From Leifsonia virtsii (lineage in GTDB: Bacteria; Actinomycetota; Actinomycetes; Actinomycetales; Microbacteriaceae), in NCBI RefSeq assembly GCF_030433675.1, contig NZ_JAROCB010000002.1, positions 186,001-250,000 on the forward strand: a stretch of DNA of 64,000 bases. The letters run 5' to 3'. A program made the position numbers and the translations under genes. Positions 54,297-63,247 of this stretch are shown one piece after another (within the stretch, counting starts at the first letter, position 1; each line of letters begins with the position of its first letter). Below the pieces are notes generated by a model that saw only the letters and a list, made by a program, of their open reading frames with translations, was not told where the DNA came from and made no database searches.

Positions 54297-55367
54297 TCAG
54301 GCGCCGAGCTCCTGCTTGAGGGCGGCGACGAAGGCGTCGATGTCGTCCTCGGTGGTGTCGAAGGAGCACATCCAGCGCACCTCGTTGTTGGCGGCATCCC
54401 AGTCGTAGAACCGGAAGTGCTCGCGCAGCCGGTCGGCCACGCCGCTCGGCAGCGTGGCGAACACCCCGTTCGCCTGCGTCTCCTGGCTGAAGCCGACGCC
54501 CTGGATGCTGCCGTCGGCGATGCCTGCCTCCAGCGCGTTCCGCAGCCGCGTCGCCATGGCGTTGGCGTGCCCGGCCGACCGCAGGTACAGGTCGTCGGTG
54601 AGCAGCGCGATCAGCTGCGCCGAGATGAACCGCATCTTCGAGGCGAGCTGCATGTTCAGCTTGCGGAGGTAGATCAGCCCCTCGGACGCCGCCGGGTTGA
54701 GCACGACGACCGCCTCGCCGTACAGCATCCCGTTCTTCGTGCCGCCGAAGCTGAGCACGTCGACGCCGGCGTCGGTGGTGAACGCCCGCAGCGGCACACC
54801 GAGCGTTGCCGCCGCGTTCGAGATGCGGGAGCCGTCCATGTGCAGCTTCATGCCCTTGGCGTGCACGTGGTCGGCGATCGCGCGGATCTCCTCCACCGTG
54901 TAGGCCGTGCCGAGCTCGGTCGTCTGGGTGATGGACACGACGAGCGGCTGCGCGCGGTGCTCGTCGCCCCATCCCCACGCCTCACGGTCGATGAGCTCGG
55001 GCGTGAGCTTGCCGTCCGGTGTCTCCACGGTCAGCAGCTTGATGCCGGCGACCTTCTCGGGCGCCCCGGCCTCGTCGGTGTTGATGTGCGCGGTCTTGGC
55101 GCAGACCACGGCGCCCCAGCGCGGCAGCATCGACTGCAGTCCGACGACGTTGGCGCCGGTGCCGTTGAAGACCGGATAGACCTCGACGCCCTCGCCGAAG
55201 TGCTCGGCGAACACCTCGTGCAGCCGTGCGGTGTAGACGTCCTCGCCGTAGGCGATCTGGTGACCGCTGTTGGCGGCGGAGATGGCGTCGAGGATCTCGG
55301 GATGCACGCCCGCGTAGTTGTCGGAGGCGAAACCGCGGAGGGAGAGGTCGTGGAGTTGAAGCGTCAC
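54297..55367 (-). CDS. low-specificity threonine aldolase
   Basis: A 356-residue PLP enzyme of the threonine aldolase/β-eliminating lyase family, cleaving L-threonine or allo-threonine to glycine and acetaldehyde. Hallmarks: FASDNYAGVHPEILDAI at the start, GHQIAYGEDVYTARL, HMDGSRISNAAATLGVP, and the PLP-lysine in DVLSFGGTKNGMLYGEAV. It starts at GTG 55367, overlapping the SDR stop, so it is the third gene of a coupled trio. It is a second threonine-to-glycine route in addition to tdh-kbl. Confidence 0.93.
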   Translation of the reverse strand: MTLQLHDLSLRGFASDNYAGVHPEILDAISAANSGHQIAYGEDVYTARLHEVFAEHFGEGVEVYPVFNGTGANVVGLQSMLPRWGAVVCAKTAHINTDEAGAPEKVAGIKLLTVETPDGKLTPELIDREAWGWGDEHRAQPLVVSITQTTELGTAYTVEEIRAIADHVHAKGMKLHMDGSRISNAAATLGVPLRAFTTDAGVDVLSFGGTKNGMLYGEAVVVLNPAASEGLIYLRKLNMQLASKMRFISAQLIALLTDDLYLRSAGHANAMATRLRNALEAGIADGSIQGVGFSQETQANGVFATLPSGVADRLREHFRFYDWDAANNEVRWMCSFDTTEDDIDAFVAALKQELGA

Positions 55368-56086
55368 GGTTCCATCTTTCCAGGCGTGAGGGCGATCCGC
55401 TGGCCGTTGACCTCGGCCGCCTCCGCATCCCACAGCCCCACGACCTCCTCGCCGAGCCGCGCCTCCAGGCCTTCGAGCGTCTTCACGACGAAGACGGTCG
55501 CCGCCGACTGCGGCGCCTGCTTGGCGAAGCCCTGCGCGATCGCGCGGACCCAGGCGTCGGCCGCGGCCTTCGCCGCAGCGTAGTTGGCGCCGCCCGGGTA
55601 GGGCTTGTCGACCGCGGTCGACGACACGATCGCCAGGCGCCCGGCGGGGGAGGCGGCGAGGTCATCGAAGAAGACGCGCGTGGTGTTGCGGAGGGTGCGG
55701 AAGGCGCGCTCCAGGAAGTCCCAGTCCTCGTCGCTCTGCCCGGCGATCCCGCCGCCGCCGCGCCAGCCGCCGACGAGGTGGATGAGGCCGTCGAGGCGGC
55801 CGAACTTCAGGTGGATGCGCATTGCCAGCTCGGCGACGGCGTCCCGGTCGGCGAGGTCGCACGCGCGTGTGTCCACGCCGGGCACCGCGGCCTCCAGGGC
55901 GTCCAGCGCCTCCTGCCGGGTGCCGACCGCGAGGACGCGGGCGCCCGCGGCGACGAGGGCCCGGGCGACGGCCTCGCCGGAGGAGCTGGTCGCCCCGGCG
56001 ATGAGGACGAGGCGGCCCGCCGCGCCGGACGGCCCGGCCTCCGAAGAGGGCCGGGCCGCCGGGTGCGCCGTCTGCGCGTCGGTCAT
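55364..56086 (-). CDS. SDR-family oxidoreductase
   Basis: A 240-residue short-chain dehydrogenase-like protein. The cofactor loop is LVLIAGATSSSGEAVARALVAAGARVLAVG, with GATSSSG in place of TGxxxGxG, and the active site is LAIVSSTAVDKPYPGGANYAAAKAAADAW (Ser, Tyr, Lys present). An N-terminal ~25-residue Ala/Ser/Pro-rich extension precedes the domain. The ATG overlaps the DUF6421 stop and its stop overlaps the aldolase start. The substrate is unknown. Confidence 0.88.
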   Translation of the reverse strand: MTDAQTAHPAARPSSEAGPSGAAGRLVLIAGATSSSGEAVARALVAAGARVLAVGTRQEALDALEAAVPGVDTRACDLADRDAVAELAMRIHLKFGRLDGLIHLVGGWRGGGGIAGQSDEDWDFLERAFRTLRNTTRVFFDDLAASPAGRLAIVSSTAVDKPYPGGANYAAAKAAADAWVRAIAQGFAKQAPQSAATVFVVKTLEGLEARLGEEVVGLWDAEAAEVNGQRIALTPGKMEP

Positions 56087-57528
56087 ACGGCGTCCGTCGT
56101 GCCGGTGATCCCTGCGGTGGACTCGATGACCGCCGCCATCTTCTTGTTGAGGGCCTCGTAGAACATCGAGAGCGGGAACTCGTCGTCCAGCACCTGGTCG
56201 GTGTAGCCCTTCGGCGGACCGGCGAGCACCTCGTCCGAGAGCCCGCGCGCCCAGTTGGAGGCCGGGTGCGGGGTCAGCGTCTCGGTGAGCATCTCGTACG
56301 CCGCCAGCCAGTGCGCCACCTTCGGCCGGTCGATCGACCGCCAGTAGAGGTCGTTGATCCGGTCGCTGAGGGCGACGACCACGTCGGGCACGTTCTCCCA
56401 GTCGATGGTGAGCTGCGTGTCCGTCCAGTGCAGCACGTCGTGCTGGTGCATCCACGCGAACAGCAGCTGGCCGCCGAGCCCGTCGTAGTTGCGCACACGG
56501 CTGCCGGTGATCGCGAAGCGGAAGATGCGGTCGAAGATCACCGCGTACTGCACCAGGTGGGCGTGGTCGCGGATCGCGCGCTGAGCGTCCGAGAGCTCCG
56601 ACTCGGGCAGCGCGCTGAGCTCGCGCTCGAGCTTCACCGACTCGCGGAACGCCGTCAGGTCGCAGCGCAGCTCCTCCAGCGAGTAGAGGAAGAACGGCAT
56701 CCGCTGCTTGATCATGAACGGGTCGAACGGCAGGTCGCCGCGCATGTGGCTGCGGTCGTGGATGATGTCCCACATCACGAAGGTCTCCTCCGTGAGGTGC
56801 TGGTCGTCCAGCATCGCGGCCGCGTCGTCCGGCAGCTCCAGCTTGGTGATCTCGGCGGCGGCGCGCACCACGCGGCGGTAGCGCGCGGCCTCGCGGTCCT
56901 GGAAGATCGCGCCCCAGGTGAACTGCGGGATCTCGCGCATCGCGACGGTCTCCGGGAACAGCACCGCGGAGTTGGTGTCGTAGCCGGGCGTGAAGTCGAC
57001 GAACCGCAGCGCGACGAACAGCTTGTTGCCGTAGTCGCCCGCCTCGAGCTCCGCCACGAACTCCGGCCAGATCACCTCGACCAGCAGCGCCTCGACGTGA
57101 CGGTCGGGGCTGCCGTTCTGCGTGTACATCGGGAACACGACCAGGTGGCCGAGCCCGTCCACGCGGTGCTGCTGCGGCTGGAACTCGTTCAGCGAGTCGA
57201 GGAAGTCGGGCACGCCGAAGCCCTCGTCCGCCCAGCGGGCGAAGTCGCGCTGCAGGGCGGCGAGGTAGAACGCGTCGTGCGGGAACGCCGGTGCGAGTGC
57301 GGCGATCGAGTCGACGATGGTGCGGACGTGCTCGGCTGCGGCCGGCCGATCGGACTCCTGCTCGACCGAGCCGTCCTTGACCTGGAGCGCCTGCAGTGCG
57401 ACGGCGGCGTCCTTGAGGCGCAGCCATGCGGGATCGTTCGCGACCTCGCGGACCGGGCGGCCGTCCTCGACGACCTCGGGCTCTCCGACAATCGCGTCAG
57501 CAGTGTAGTTCTGGACGAATTGAGACAT
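56083..57528 (-). CDS. DUF6421-family protein
   Basis: A 481-residue soluble protein that matches in my memory the actinobacterial DUF6421 family, whose function is unknown. Distinctive segments: LGHLVVFPMYTQNGSPDRHVEALLVEVIWPEFVAEL; FVDFTPGYDTNSAVLFPETVA; EETFVMWDIIHDRSHMRGDLPFDPFMIKQRMPFF; GGQLLFAWMHQHDVLHWTDTQL. The conserved HDRSHMRGD and HQHDVLHW suggest a metal-dependent active site. It is the first gene of a coupled operon with an SDR and a threonine aldolase. The ATG at 57528 is preceded by GGGAGG. Confidence 0.85.
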   Translation of the reverse strand: MSQFVQNYTADAIVGEPEVVEDGRPVREVANDPAWLRLKDAAVALQALQVKDGSVEQESDRPAAAEHVRTIVDSIAALAPAFPHDAFYLAALQRDFARWADEGFGVPDFLDSLNEFQPQQHRVDGLGHLVVFPMYTQNGSPDRHVEALLVEVIWPEFVAELEAGDYGNKLFVALRFVDFTPGYDTNSAVLFPETVAMREIPQFTWGAIFQDREAARYRRVVRAAAEITKLELPDDAAAMLDDQHLTEETFVMWDIIHDRSHMRGDLPFDPFMIKQRMPFFLYSLEELRCDLTAFRESVKLERELSALPESELSDAQRAIRDHAHLVQYAVIFDRIFRFAITGSRVRNYDGLGGQLLFAWMHQHDVLHWTDTQLTIDWENVPDVVVALSDRINDLYWRSIDRPKVAHWLAAYEMLTETLTPHPASNWARGLSDEVLAGPPKGYTDQVLDDEFPLSMFYEALNKKMAAVIESTAGITGTTDAV

Positions 57529-57691
57529 GACGAACCTCCCGTCGCTGGTCGGCCGCTCGCACGCGGCAGTGATGTGGATGAATCGAGCCTATCCGGGGAT
57601 CGCAAGCGTTTTGTTGCCCATTCCGGCGGAAAAGTGCGCGATCAGCCGCGCAAGCGCAGCTATTCGCCGCCCCCGCGGCCCTCTCGATCTG

Positions 57692-57743
57692 TGGGACGCA
57701 ACACGCCGCAACGGCAGGTGCCGACGCGGCGTGTTGCGTCCCA
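57692..57743. repeat. 18-bp perfect inverted repeat, GACGCRACACGCCG family, copy 3
   Basis: TGGGACGCAACACGCCGC (57692–57709) and its perfect complement (57726–57743), loop 16 nt. Unlike copies 1 and 2 it lies in a divergent gap (57529–57828), so it is not placed as a terminator. Nothing else was recognised in this 300-bp gap apart from possible promoters. Confidence 0.85.
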
Positions 57744-57828
57744 TGGATCGTCGGGGGGTGCCCACACCCGCGCGCGCAGGCGCATACGGTACGAGGCGCG
57801 GCAGTCGCAGGCCTGCGATGATGGGGGC

Positions 57829-58728
57829 ATGGCGAGGACGGTTCGTGGCGCGCGCGTGCTGATCACCGGCGCCGCTTCGGGGATGGGGCGGCTGTACGCC
57901 GAGCGCGCGGTGCTCGAGGGGGCACGCGCGGTCGTGCTGTGGGACCGCGACGAGGCCGCGCTGACCGAGCTGACGCACCGGCTGCGCCGGGAGATCCTCG
58001 CAGGACGCACCGCCGCCGCGTGGGGCGCGCCGGAGGGCTCGCCCAGCTCGTCGGCCGGGCGCCCGGCGACGACGGTGCTGCCGTACGTCGTCGACCTGTC
58101 GGAGCTCGGCGCGATCGCGCAGAGCGCGCAGGCGGTGCGCAAGGAGCTGGGCGGCATCGACGTCCTCATCAACAACGCGGGGATCGTCCGCGGCAAGTTC
58201 TTCTGGGAGCACGACAACGGCGAGGACACCCGCCCGACCATGCAGGTCAACGCGCTCGCGCCCATGTACGTGACGCGGGAGTTCCTGCCCGGGATGCTGC
58301 AGAGCGCCCGCGAGGCCCGTATCGTCAACATCGCCTCCGCCGCCGGCACCATCGCGAACCCCCGCATGAGCGTCTACGCCGCGAGCAAGTGGGCGGTGAT
58401 CGGCTGGAGCGACAGCGTCCGGCTGGAGCTGAAGCGGCAGGGCTTCGGGCACGTCAAGGTGACGACGGTCGCCCCCAGCTACATCGACACCGGGATGTTC
58501 GAGGGTGCGCGCGGGCCGCTGCTGACCCCGGTGATGACACCGGAGTACGTGGTCGACCGGGTATGGACGGCGATGCTCGCCGGTAGGCCGATGCTGATGC
58601 TGCCGTGGACGGTCGGGCTGGCGAAGACGCTGCGCGGCATCCTGCCCGTGCGGGCCTGGGATGCGATCGCCGGCCGAATGTTCGGTGTATACGACTCCAT
58701 GAACGACTTCACAGGGAGGGCGGGGTAG
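57829..58728 (+). CDS. SDR-family NAD(P)-dependent oxidoreductase
   Basis: A 299-residue classical short-chain dehydrogenase. Cofactor loop VLITGAASGMGRLYAERAV; NNAGIV at the expected place; Ser in IVNIASAAGTIANP; catalytic Tyr-Lys in VYAASKWAVIGWSDSVRLELKRQG. A ~35-residue insertion (LRREILAGRTAAAWGAPEGSPSSSAGRPATT) after the second β-strand is unusual. The C-terminal region (MLAGRPMLMLPWTVGLAKTLRGILPVRAWDAIAGRMFGVYDSM) is hydrophobic and resembles SDRs acting on lipid-like substrates. The start is ATG 57829. Confidence 0.9.
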   Translation: MARTVRGARVLITGAASGMGRLYAERAVLEGARAVVLWDRDEAALTELTHRLRREILAGRTAAAWGAPEGSPSSSAGRPATTVLPYVVDLSELGAIAQSAQAVRKELGGIDVLINNAGIVRGKFFWEHDNGEDTRPTMQVNALAPMYVTREFLPGMLQSAREARIVNIASAAGTIANPRMSVYAASKWAVIGWSDSVRLELKRQGFGHVKVTTVAPSYIDTGMFEGARGPLLTPVMTPEYVVDRVWTAMLAGRPMLMLPWTVGLAKTLRGILPVRAWDAIAGRMFGVYDSMNDFTGRAG

Positions 58729-58755
58729 GACAGACCCGACCCCGAAACGTTTCCC

Positions 58756-61602
58756 GTGAGCGGCGCCTGTGCGCCGCCGCCCTCCCGAACGAGAGTTTTC
58801 TTGCGCCCGAAACATGCCGACCGTCCCGTATTCCGTTCCTCCCTTCGCACCGCGCTGACCGGCATCGCCGCGCTCGCCGTCGTCGCGACCGCCCTCGTGA
58901 CCGGCTCCGCCTCGTACGGCGCCGCGCCGACGCAGACGACCTTCGTCGATGAGGGCTTCACCGGCACGACCGCCGGGAGCGGCTACACGCTTCCCGGGGC
59001 TCCCTCCGGTGTCAACCAGGCGTGCCTGACCGCGCGCAGCAGCACCGTGCCGACGGCCACGGACACGATCCCCGGGTGCGGCGGGACGGTGGACGCCGAC
59101 GGCAATGGTGCGCTCCGGCTCACCTCGGCCAGCCTCAACCAGACCGGCGGTGTCGGCGCCCGCCAGTCCGTGCCGATCACGAAGGGCATCGACGCGGTCT
59201 TCGACAGCTACCAGTACAACGGCACGGCCGACGGAACCGGCACCACCGCCGACGGCATCGTCTTCTACCTGGCGGCGACCGACCCGTACAACCCTGCGGT
59301 TCCGACCCAGATCGGGCAGCTCGGAGGGTCGCTGGGCTACAGCAGCACGACCAGCCAGAGCGGCCTCGCCCACGCCTACCTCGGCATCGGCCTCGACCGG
59401 TACGGCAACTTCAACAATGTCGCCTTCGGCGGCAACGGCTGCCCGGGCGACGCCGGACGCGGCAGGTTCCCGAACAGCGTCACCGTCCGCGGCCCGGGCA
59501 ACGGCACCACGGGGTACTGCGTCGTGAGGTCGACCGCGCCGACCACGATGGTGGGCTCGCTCAGCAAGAGCGGCGTGACGGACAGGTCGCAGGCCAAGGT
59601 CCCGGTGGAGATCGTCATCAATCCGACCGGATCGTCGCTCCCCGCGCAGAAGGCGACCGACGTCACGGTGCCCGCCGGCACCTTCGCCGTCATCTTCACG
59701 CCGATCGGCGGCACGCGTCAGGTGCTCACCGGACCTCTGCCGCAGCTCGACCCCGCCGGCAACCAGGCCGGTGTCCCCGGCTCGTGGATCGACCCCGCGA
59801 CCAAGTACCCGTACAAGCTCACCTACGGCTGGGTGGCCGGGACGGGTGGCGCGTCCGACGTGCACGAGGTGAACTACCTCGAGGCCACGACGGTGGCGGG
59901 CCCGGTCCCGGTGCTCTCCGCCACCGCGTCCGGCGACGCCGGCGTCGCACACGCGGGCAACGGCACGTACACCGTCACCCCGACGGTCACGAGCGACGGC
60001 GGGACGGAGTCGCAGCTCATCCGGACCACGACCACCTTCCCCGCCGGGGTCCAGCCGGCGCTCCCCACGGCCGCCGCGGGCTGGTCGTGCTCGATCGCCG
60101 GCCAGGTCGAGACCTGCGACTACGCGGTGGACGCGTCCGCCCCGATCCAGCCGGGCACCGCTCTGCCCGCGCTGTCGCTGCCGTACACGGTCTCGGGCGC
60201 CGCACGCACCGTCACTGTCTCGACGGTGATCGCGTCGACCGACGCGGAGGCCGTCACGGTGTCCCGTGACGTCGCGATCCAGCCGCAGCAGGTCCTCGTG
60301 ACCGCCGGCGACGTGACGGCGCAGCACGGTGCGACCGCCGCCCTCACGGCGACCGTCGCCTCCACGGCGAGCAGCGCGGCCACGACGCCGACCGGGACGG
60401 TGACCTTCACCGATGAGGCGACGAACCAGGTGCTCTGCACGGCGCCCCTGTCCCAGGGCGTGGCGACGTGCACGACGGTCGCCGGGGCGATCGGCGCCCA
60501 CACGGTCCTGGTCGGCTACTCGGGTGACGGGGATCACGCAGCGGTGACGGGCGCGGACCGCCCGACCCTGAGGCTCACGGTCACCAAGGTCTCCGTGACG
60601 TTGGACCTCTCGGTCGCCCCGTCGGAGGTGCCGTACGGGACCGCGGCGACGCTGTCGGCGCTCGGGATCCCGTCCGACGCGCAGGGGACGCTCACGTTCT
60701 CGAGCGCGGCGGGCGAGCTGTGCACGACCACCCTGCCGGTCACCAGCTGCCCGACCCCGTCCTCGCTGGCCGCGGGCACCTACGCCGTCAGCGTCGCCTA
60801 CTCGGGCGATGCGACGTACAGCGCAGCGACCTCCGGCACCGCGCCGCTGACCGTCCGGAAGGCGACGGCGACGATCGGAGGACCGGGCACCACCGGCGGC
60901 GGCAACGGCGGTAACGGCGGAAACGGCGGAAACGGCGGTAACGGCGGCGACACCGTGACCGTGACGCACGGCGGCACCACCGACCTCACGGTCGATGGGC
61001 TCCCCACCGACGCGACGGGGACGATCTCCTTCGTCACCGACGACGGCACCGTGCTCTGCACCGCCACCCTGCCGGCGACCACCTGTGCCCTGCCGGACGA
61101 CCTGCCGGGCGGCGAGTACACCGTCCACTCGGTCTACAGCGGCGACGACAACTACGAGAGCGTCACGGGGCCGACGTTCACGCTGCGCGTCACCGCGCAG
61201 AAGACCGCACTCGCGGCGCGTTCGTCGGTGACCGGGTCCGGTGCGACGCTGACCGTGAGCGGTCTGCCCGCGGGTGCGACCGGGACGGTCGTCTTCCGCG
61301 ACGCGGACGGTCGCCAGCTGTGCACGGTCACCCTCCCTGCCACGTCGTGCCGGGCAGAGGGCCTCGCCGTCGGAACGCACTCGATCACCGCGACGTACAG
61401 CGGCGACGCGTCGTTCGCCTCGTCCACGTCGATCGTCACGGTCACGGTCACCGCCAGCGCCGATCCGGCGCTCGCGTCGACCGGCTCCACGGTGGCGATC
61501 GGCACAGGCATCGCCGGCGCTGTGGCGCTGCTGGTGCTCGGCGGTGTGCTCCTCCTGGTGCGGCGCCGCCGGTCGGCGCCGGGCGACGGCGCCGAAGCCT
61601 GA
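58756..61602 (+). CDS. lectin-like surface protein with Ig repeats, LAxTG sorted
   Basis: A large exported protein (948 residues from GTG 58756; TTG 58801 is an alternative start 15 codons in that gives a cleaner signal peptide). After the signal (LRTALTGIAALAVVATALVTGSASYGA), residues ~65–375 form a legume-lectin-like domain (ADGIVFYLAATDPYNPAVPTQIGQLGGSLGYSS; GLAHAYLGIGLDRYGNFNN; YKLTYGWVAGTGG). Four Ig-like repeats follow, each with a YSGD core (YSGDGDH, YSGDATY, YSGDDNY, YSGDASF) and a Cys pair. They are interrupted by a GGN repeat linker (60900–60950). The C-terminus is LASTG, a hydrophobic helix and VRRRRS, a class E sortase signal. Likely carbohydrate binding at the cell wall. Confidence 0.88.
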   Translation: MSGACAPPPSRTRVFLRPKHADRPVFRSSLRTALTGIAALAVVATALVTGSASYGAAPTQTTFVDEGFTGTTAGSGYTLPGAPSGVNQACLTARSSTVPTATDTIPGCGGTVDADGNGALRLTSASLNQTGGVGARQSVPITKGIDAVFDSYQYNGTADGTGTTADGIVFYLAATDPYNPAVPTQIGQLGGSLGYSSTTSQSGLAHAYLGIGLDRYGNFNNVAFGGNGCPGDAGRGRFPNSVTVRGPGNGTTGYCVVRSTAPTTMVGSLSKSGVTDRSQAKVPVEIVINPTGSSLPAQKATDVTVPAGTFAVIFTPIGGTRQVLTGPLPQLDPAGNQAGVPGSWIDPATKYPYKLTYGWVAGTGGASDVHEVNYLEATTVAGPVPVLSATASGDAGVAHAGNGTYTVTPTVTSDGGTESQLIRTTTTFPAGVQPALPTAAAGWSCSIAGQVETCDYAVDASAPIQPGTALPALSLPYTVSGAARTVTVSTVIASTDAEAVTVSRDVAIQPQQVLVTAGDVTAQHGATAALTATVASTASSAATTPTGTVTFTDEATNQVLCTAPLSQGVATCTTVAGAIGAHTVLVGYSGDGDHAAVTGADRPTLRLTVTKVSVTLDLSVAPSEVPYGTAATLSALGIPSDAQGTLTFSSAAGELCTTTLPVTSCPTPSSLAAGTYAVSVAYSGDATYSAATSGTAPLTVRKATATIGGPGTTGGGNGGNGGNGGNGGNGGDTVTVTHGGTTDLTVDGLPTDATGTISFVTDDGTVLCTATLPATTCALPDDLPGGEYTVHSVYSGDDNYESVTGPTFTLRVTAQKTALAARSSVTGSGATLTVSGLPAGATGTVVFRDADGRQLCTVTLPATSCRAEGLAVGTHSITATYSGDASFASSTSIVTVTVTASADPALASTGSTVAIGTGIAGAVALLVLGGVLLLVRRRRSAPGDGAEA
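60900..60950 (+). repeat. in-frame GGN codon repeat
   Basis: Six tandem copies of a 9-nt unit (GGTAACGGC and variants) encode Gly-Gly-Asn repeats between the second and third Ig-like domains. Such tracts can vary in length by slippage. Confidence 0.8.
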
Positions 61603-61609
61603 CGCGACG

Positions 61610-61642
61610 ACAGGAGGGCCCCCCGACGGGCGGCCCTCCTGT
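61610..61642 (+). terminator. terminator of the surface protein gene
   Basis: ACAGGAGGGCC (61610–61620) pairs perfectly with GGCCCTCCTGT (61632–61642), 8 bp after the stop codon. Confidence 0.8.
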
Positions 61643-61732
61643 CCGCCCGGTTCGGATTACGGCCACCGGGACTCCCGATTCTGTGAGAACTCACATACAG
61701 TGGCGTTCACGATTCGAACAAGGGAGCCGAGC

Positions 61733-63184
61733 GTGAGCGATCCTTCGTGGACCCAGGTGGTCAAGACCGTCGAACCGGAGCAGCCCGAGCTGAAACGCGC
61801 GCTCGGGCCCGGCCTGCTGCTCCTGTTCATCGTCGGCGACATCCTCGGCACCGGGGTCTACGCGCTCACTGGGCAGGTGGCCGCCGAGGTGGGCGGAGCG
61901 GCGTGGCTGCCGTTCCTGCTCGCGTTCGCCGTGGCGACGGTGACGGCGTTCTCCTACCTCGAGCTCGTCACCAAGTACCCGCAGGCGGCGGGGGCGGCGC
62001 TGTACACGCACAAGGCGTTCGGCATCCACTTCTTCACGTTCATCGTGTGCTTCATCGTGATGACCTCGGGCATCACGTCGGCGTCGACGGCCTCCCGTGC
62101 GTTCGCGGTGAACCTGACGATCGGGTTCGGCCTGCCGAACGACAATCTCACGACTCTTCTGATCGCGCTCGCGTTCATCGTGCTGATCATGCTGGTCAAT
62201 CTCCGCGGCGTGTCCGAGAGCGTCTGGCTGAACGTGGTGCTCACGCTGGTCGAGCTGTCCGGCCTGCTGCTCGTCATCTTCATCGGGATGTGGGCGATCG
62301 CCGGCGGCAACGCCGACTGGTCGCGGGTGGTCGCGTTCGAGACCCCTGAGGACAAGGGCGTGCTGCTGGCGGTCAGCACGGCCACCTCGCTCGCGTTCTT
62401 CGCGATGGTCGGCTTCGAGGACTCGGTCAACATGGCCGAGGAGACCAAGGAGCCGAGCCGCATCTTCCCGAAGATGATGCTCAGCGGCCTCGGCATTGCA
62501 GCCGTCATCTACGTGCTGGTCTCGATCACCGTGGTGGCGCTCGTGCCGATCGGGCAGCTCGCCGGCAGCGAGACCCCGCTCGTCACGGCCGTCGAGGCGG
62601 CGGCTCCCGGCTTCCCGATCAACGACCTGCTGCCGTTCATCTCGATGTTCGCCGTCGCCAACACGGCCCTCATCAACATGATGATGGCGAGCCGTCTGCT
62701 CTACGGCATGAGCAAGCAGAAGGTGCTGCCGCCGTTCCTGGCGAAGGTGTCGCCGAAGCGCAGGACGCCGTGGACGGCCATCCTGTTCACCACGGCCCTC
62801 GCGGTCGGCCTGATCGGCTACGTGTCGCTCGACCCGAAGGGCTCGATCGTGGCGCTCCTCGGCGGCACGACGTCCCTGCTCCTGCTCGCGGTGTTCGCGG
62901 TGGTGAACGTTGCGGTGCTCGTGCTGCGGAAGCAGCCGGTCGACCACAAGCACTTCCGTGCGCCGACCGTCCTCCCGATCGTGGGCGCGATCACCTGCCT
63001 GTACCTGGTCTTCCCCTGGACTTCCGGCCGCCCGGGCGGCCAGTACACGATCGCGCTCGGGCTGCTCGCGATCGGCGTGCTGCTCTGGGTGGCGGAGCGC
63101 ATCTACGCGGCGGCCGCGAAGCGGCGGTCCGGGGAGCACACGAGAGGCGGGACCGAGGAGGAAGAGGAGGCTTCCCGTCGATGA
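61733..63184 (+). CDS. APC-superfamily cationic amino acid permease
   Basis: A 483-residue permease with ~12–13 membrane segments, close to the CAT/YfnA branch of the APC superfamily. It opens with ELKRALGPGLLLLFIVGDILGTGVYALTGQVAAEVGG and has helix 6 TSLAFFAMVGFEDSVNMAEETKEPSRIFPKMML. The C-terminal tail is hydrophilic and Glu/Arg-rich. GTG start at 61733 behind AGGGAG. It is a single gene. The substrate is probably an amino acid; which one is unclear. Confidence 0.9.
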   Translation: MSDPSWTQVVKTVEPEQPELKRALGPGLLLLFIVGDILGTGVYALTGQVAAEVGGAAWLPFLLAFAVATVTAFSYLELVTKYPQAAGAALYTHKAFGIHFFTFIVCFIVMTSGITSASTASRAFAVNLTIGFGLPNDNLTTLLIALAFIVLIMLVNLRGVSESVWLNVVLTLVELSGLLLVIFIGMWAIAGGNADWSRVVAFETPEDKGVLLAVSTATSLAFFAMVGFEDSVNMAEETKEPSRIFPKMMLSGLGIAAVIYVLVSITVVALVPIGQLAGSETPLVTAVEAAAPGFPINDLLPFISMFAVANTALINMMMASRLLYGMSKQKVLPPFLAKVSPKRRTPWTAILFTTALAVGLIGYVSLDPKGSIVALLGGTTSLLLLAVFAVVNVAVLVLRKQPVDHKHFRAPTVLPIVGAITCLYLVFPWTSGRPGGQYTIALGLLAIGVLLWVAERIYAAAAKRRSGEHTRGGTEEEEEASRR

Positions 63185-63187
63185 TAT

Positions 63188-63247
63188 GCATTTATAGCGA
63201 CCTATAGCTTCTTGCTATAACTTCCCATAAGTTGCTAGAACGGCTGA
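63188..63247. promoter_or_regulatory. AT-rich region with repeated TATAGC elements
   Basis: About 55 bp of unusually AT-rich sequence carrying TATAGC, CTATAGC, GCTATAA and the small palindrome AACTT-CCCAT-AAGTT. It lies directly upstream of the truncated ATPase ORF and is probably its old promoter/operator. A recombination site was considered but no recombinase gene is near. Confidence 0.4.

Noticed and set aside
54122-54319. 65-codon ORF in the gap after the GH43 operon
   Set aside because: Overlaps a terminator and the end of the aldolase gene; no ribosome-binding site or codon bias.
57589-61380. 1263-codon antisense frame opposite the surface protein
   Set aside because: Arg/Gly-rich translation without domains; the + strand has clear lectin and Ig repeats.
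63215-63240. ATAACTTCCCATAAGTT resembling a lox-type recombination site
   Set aside because: The similarity covers only a few bases and no recombinase is near; it is better explained as the promoter of the decayed ATPase gene.
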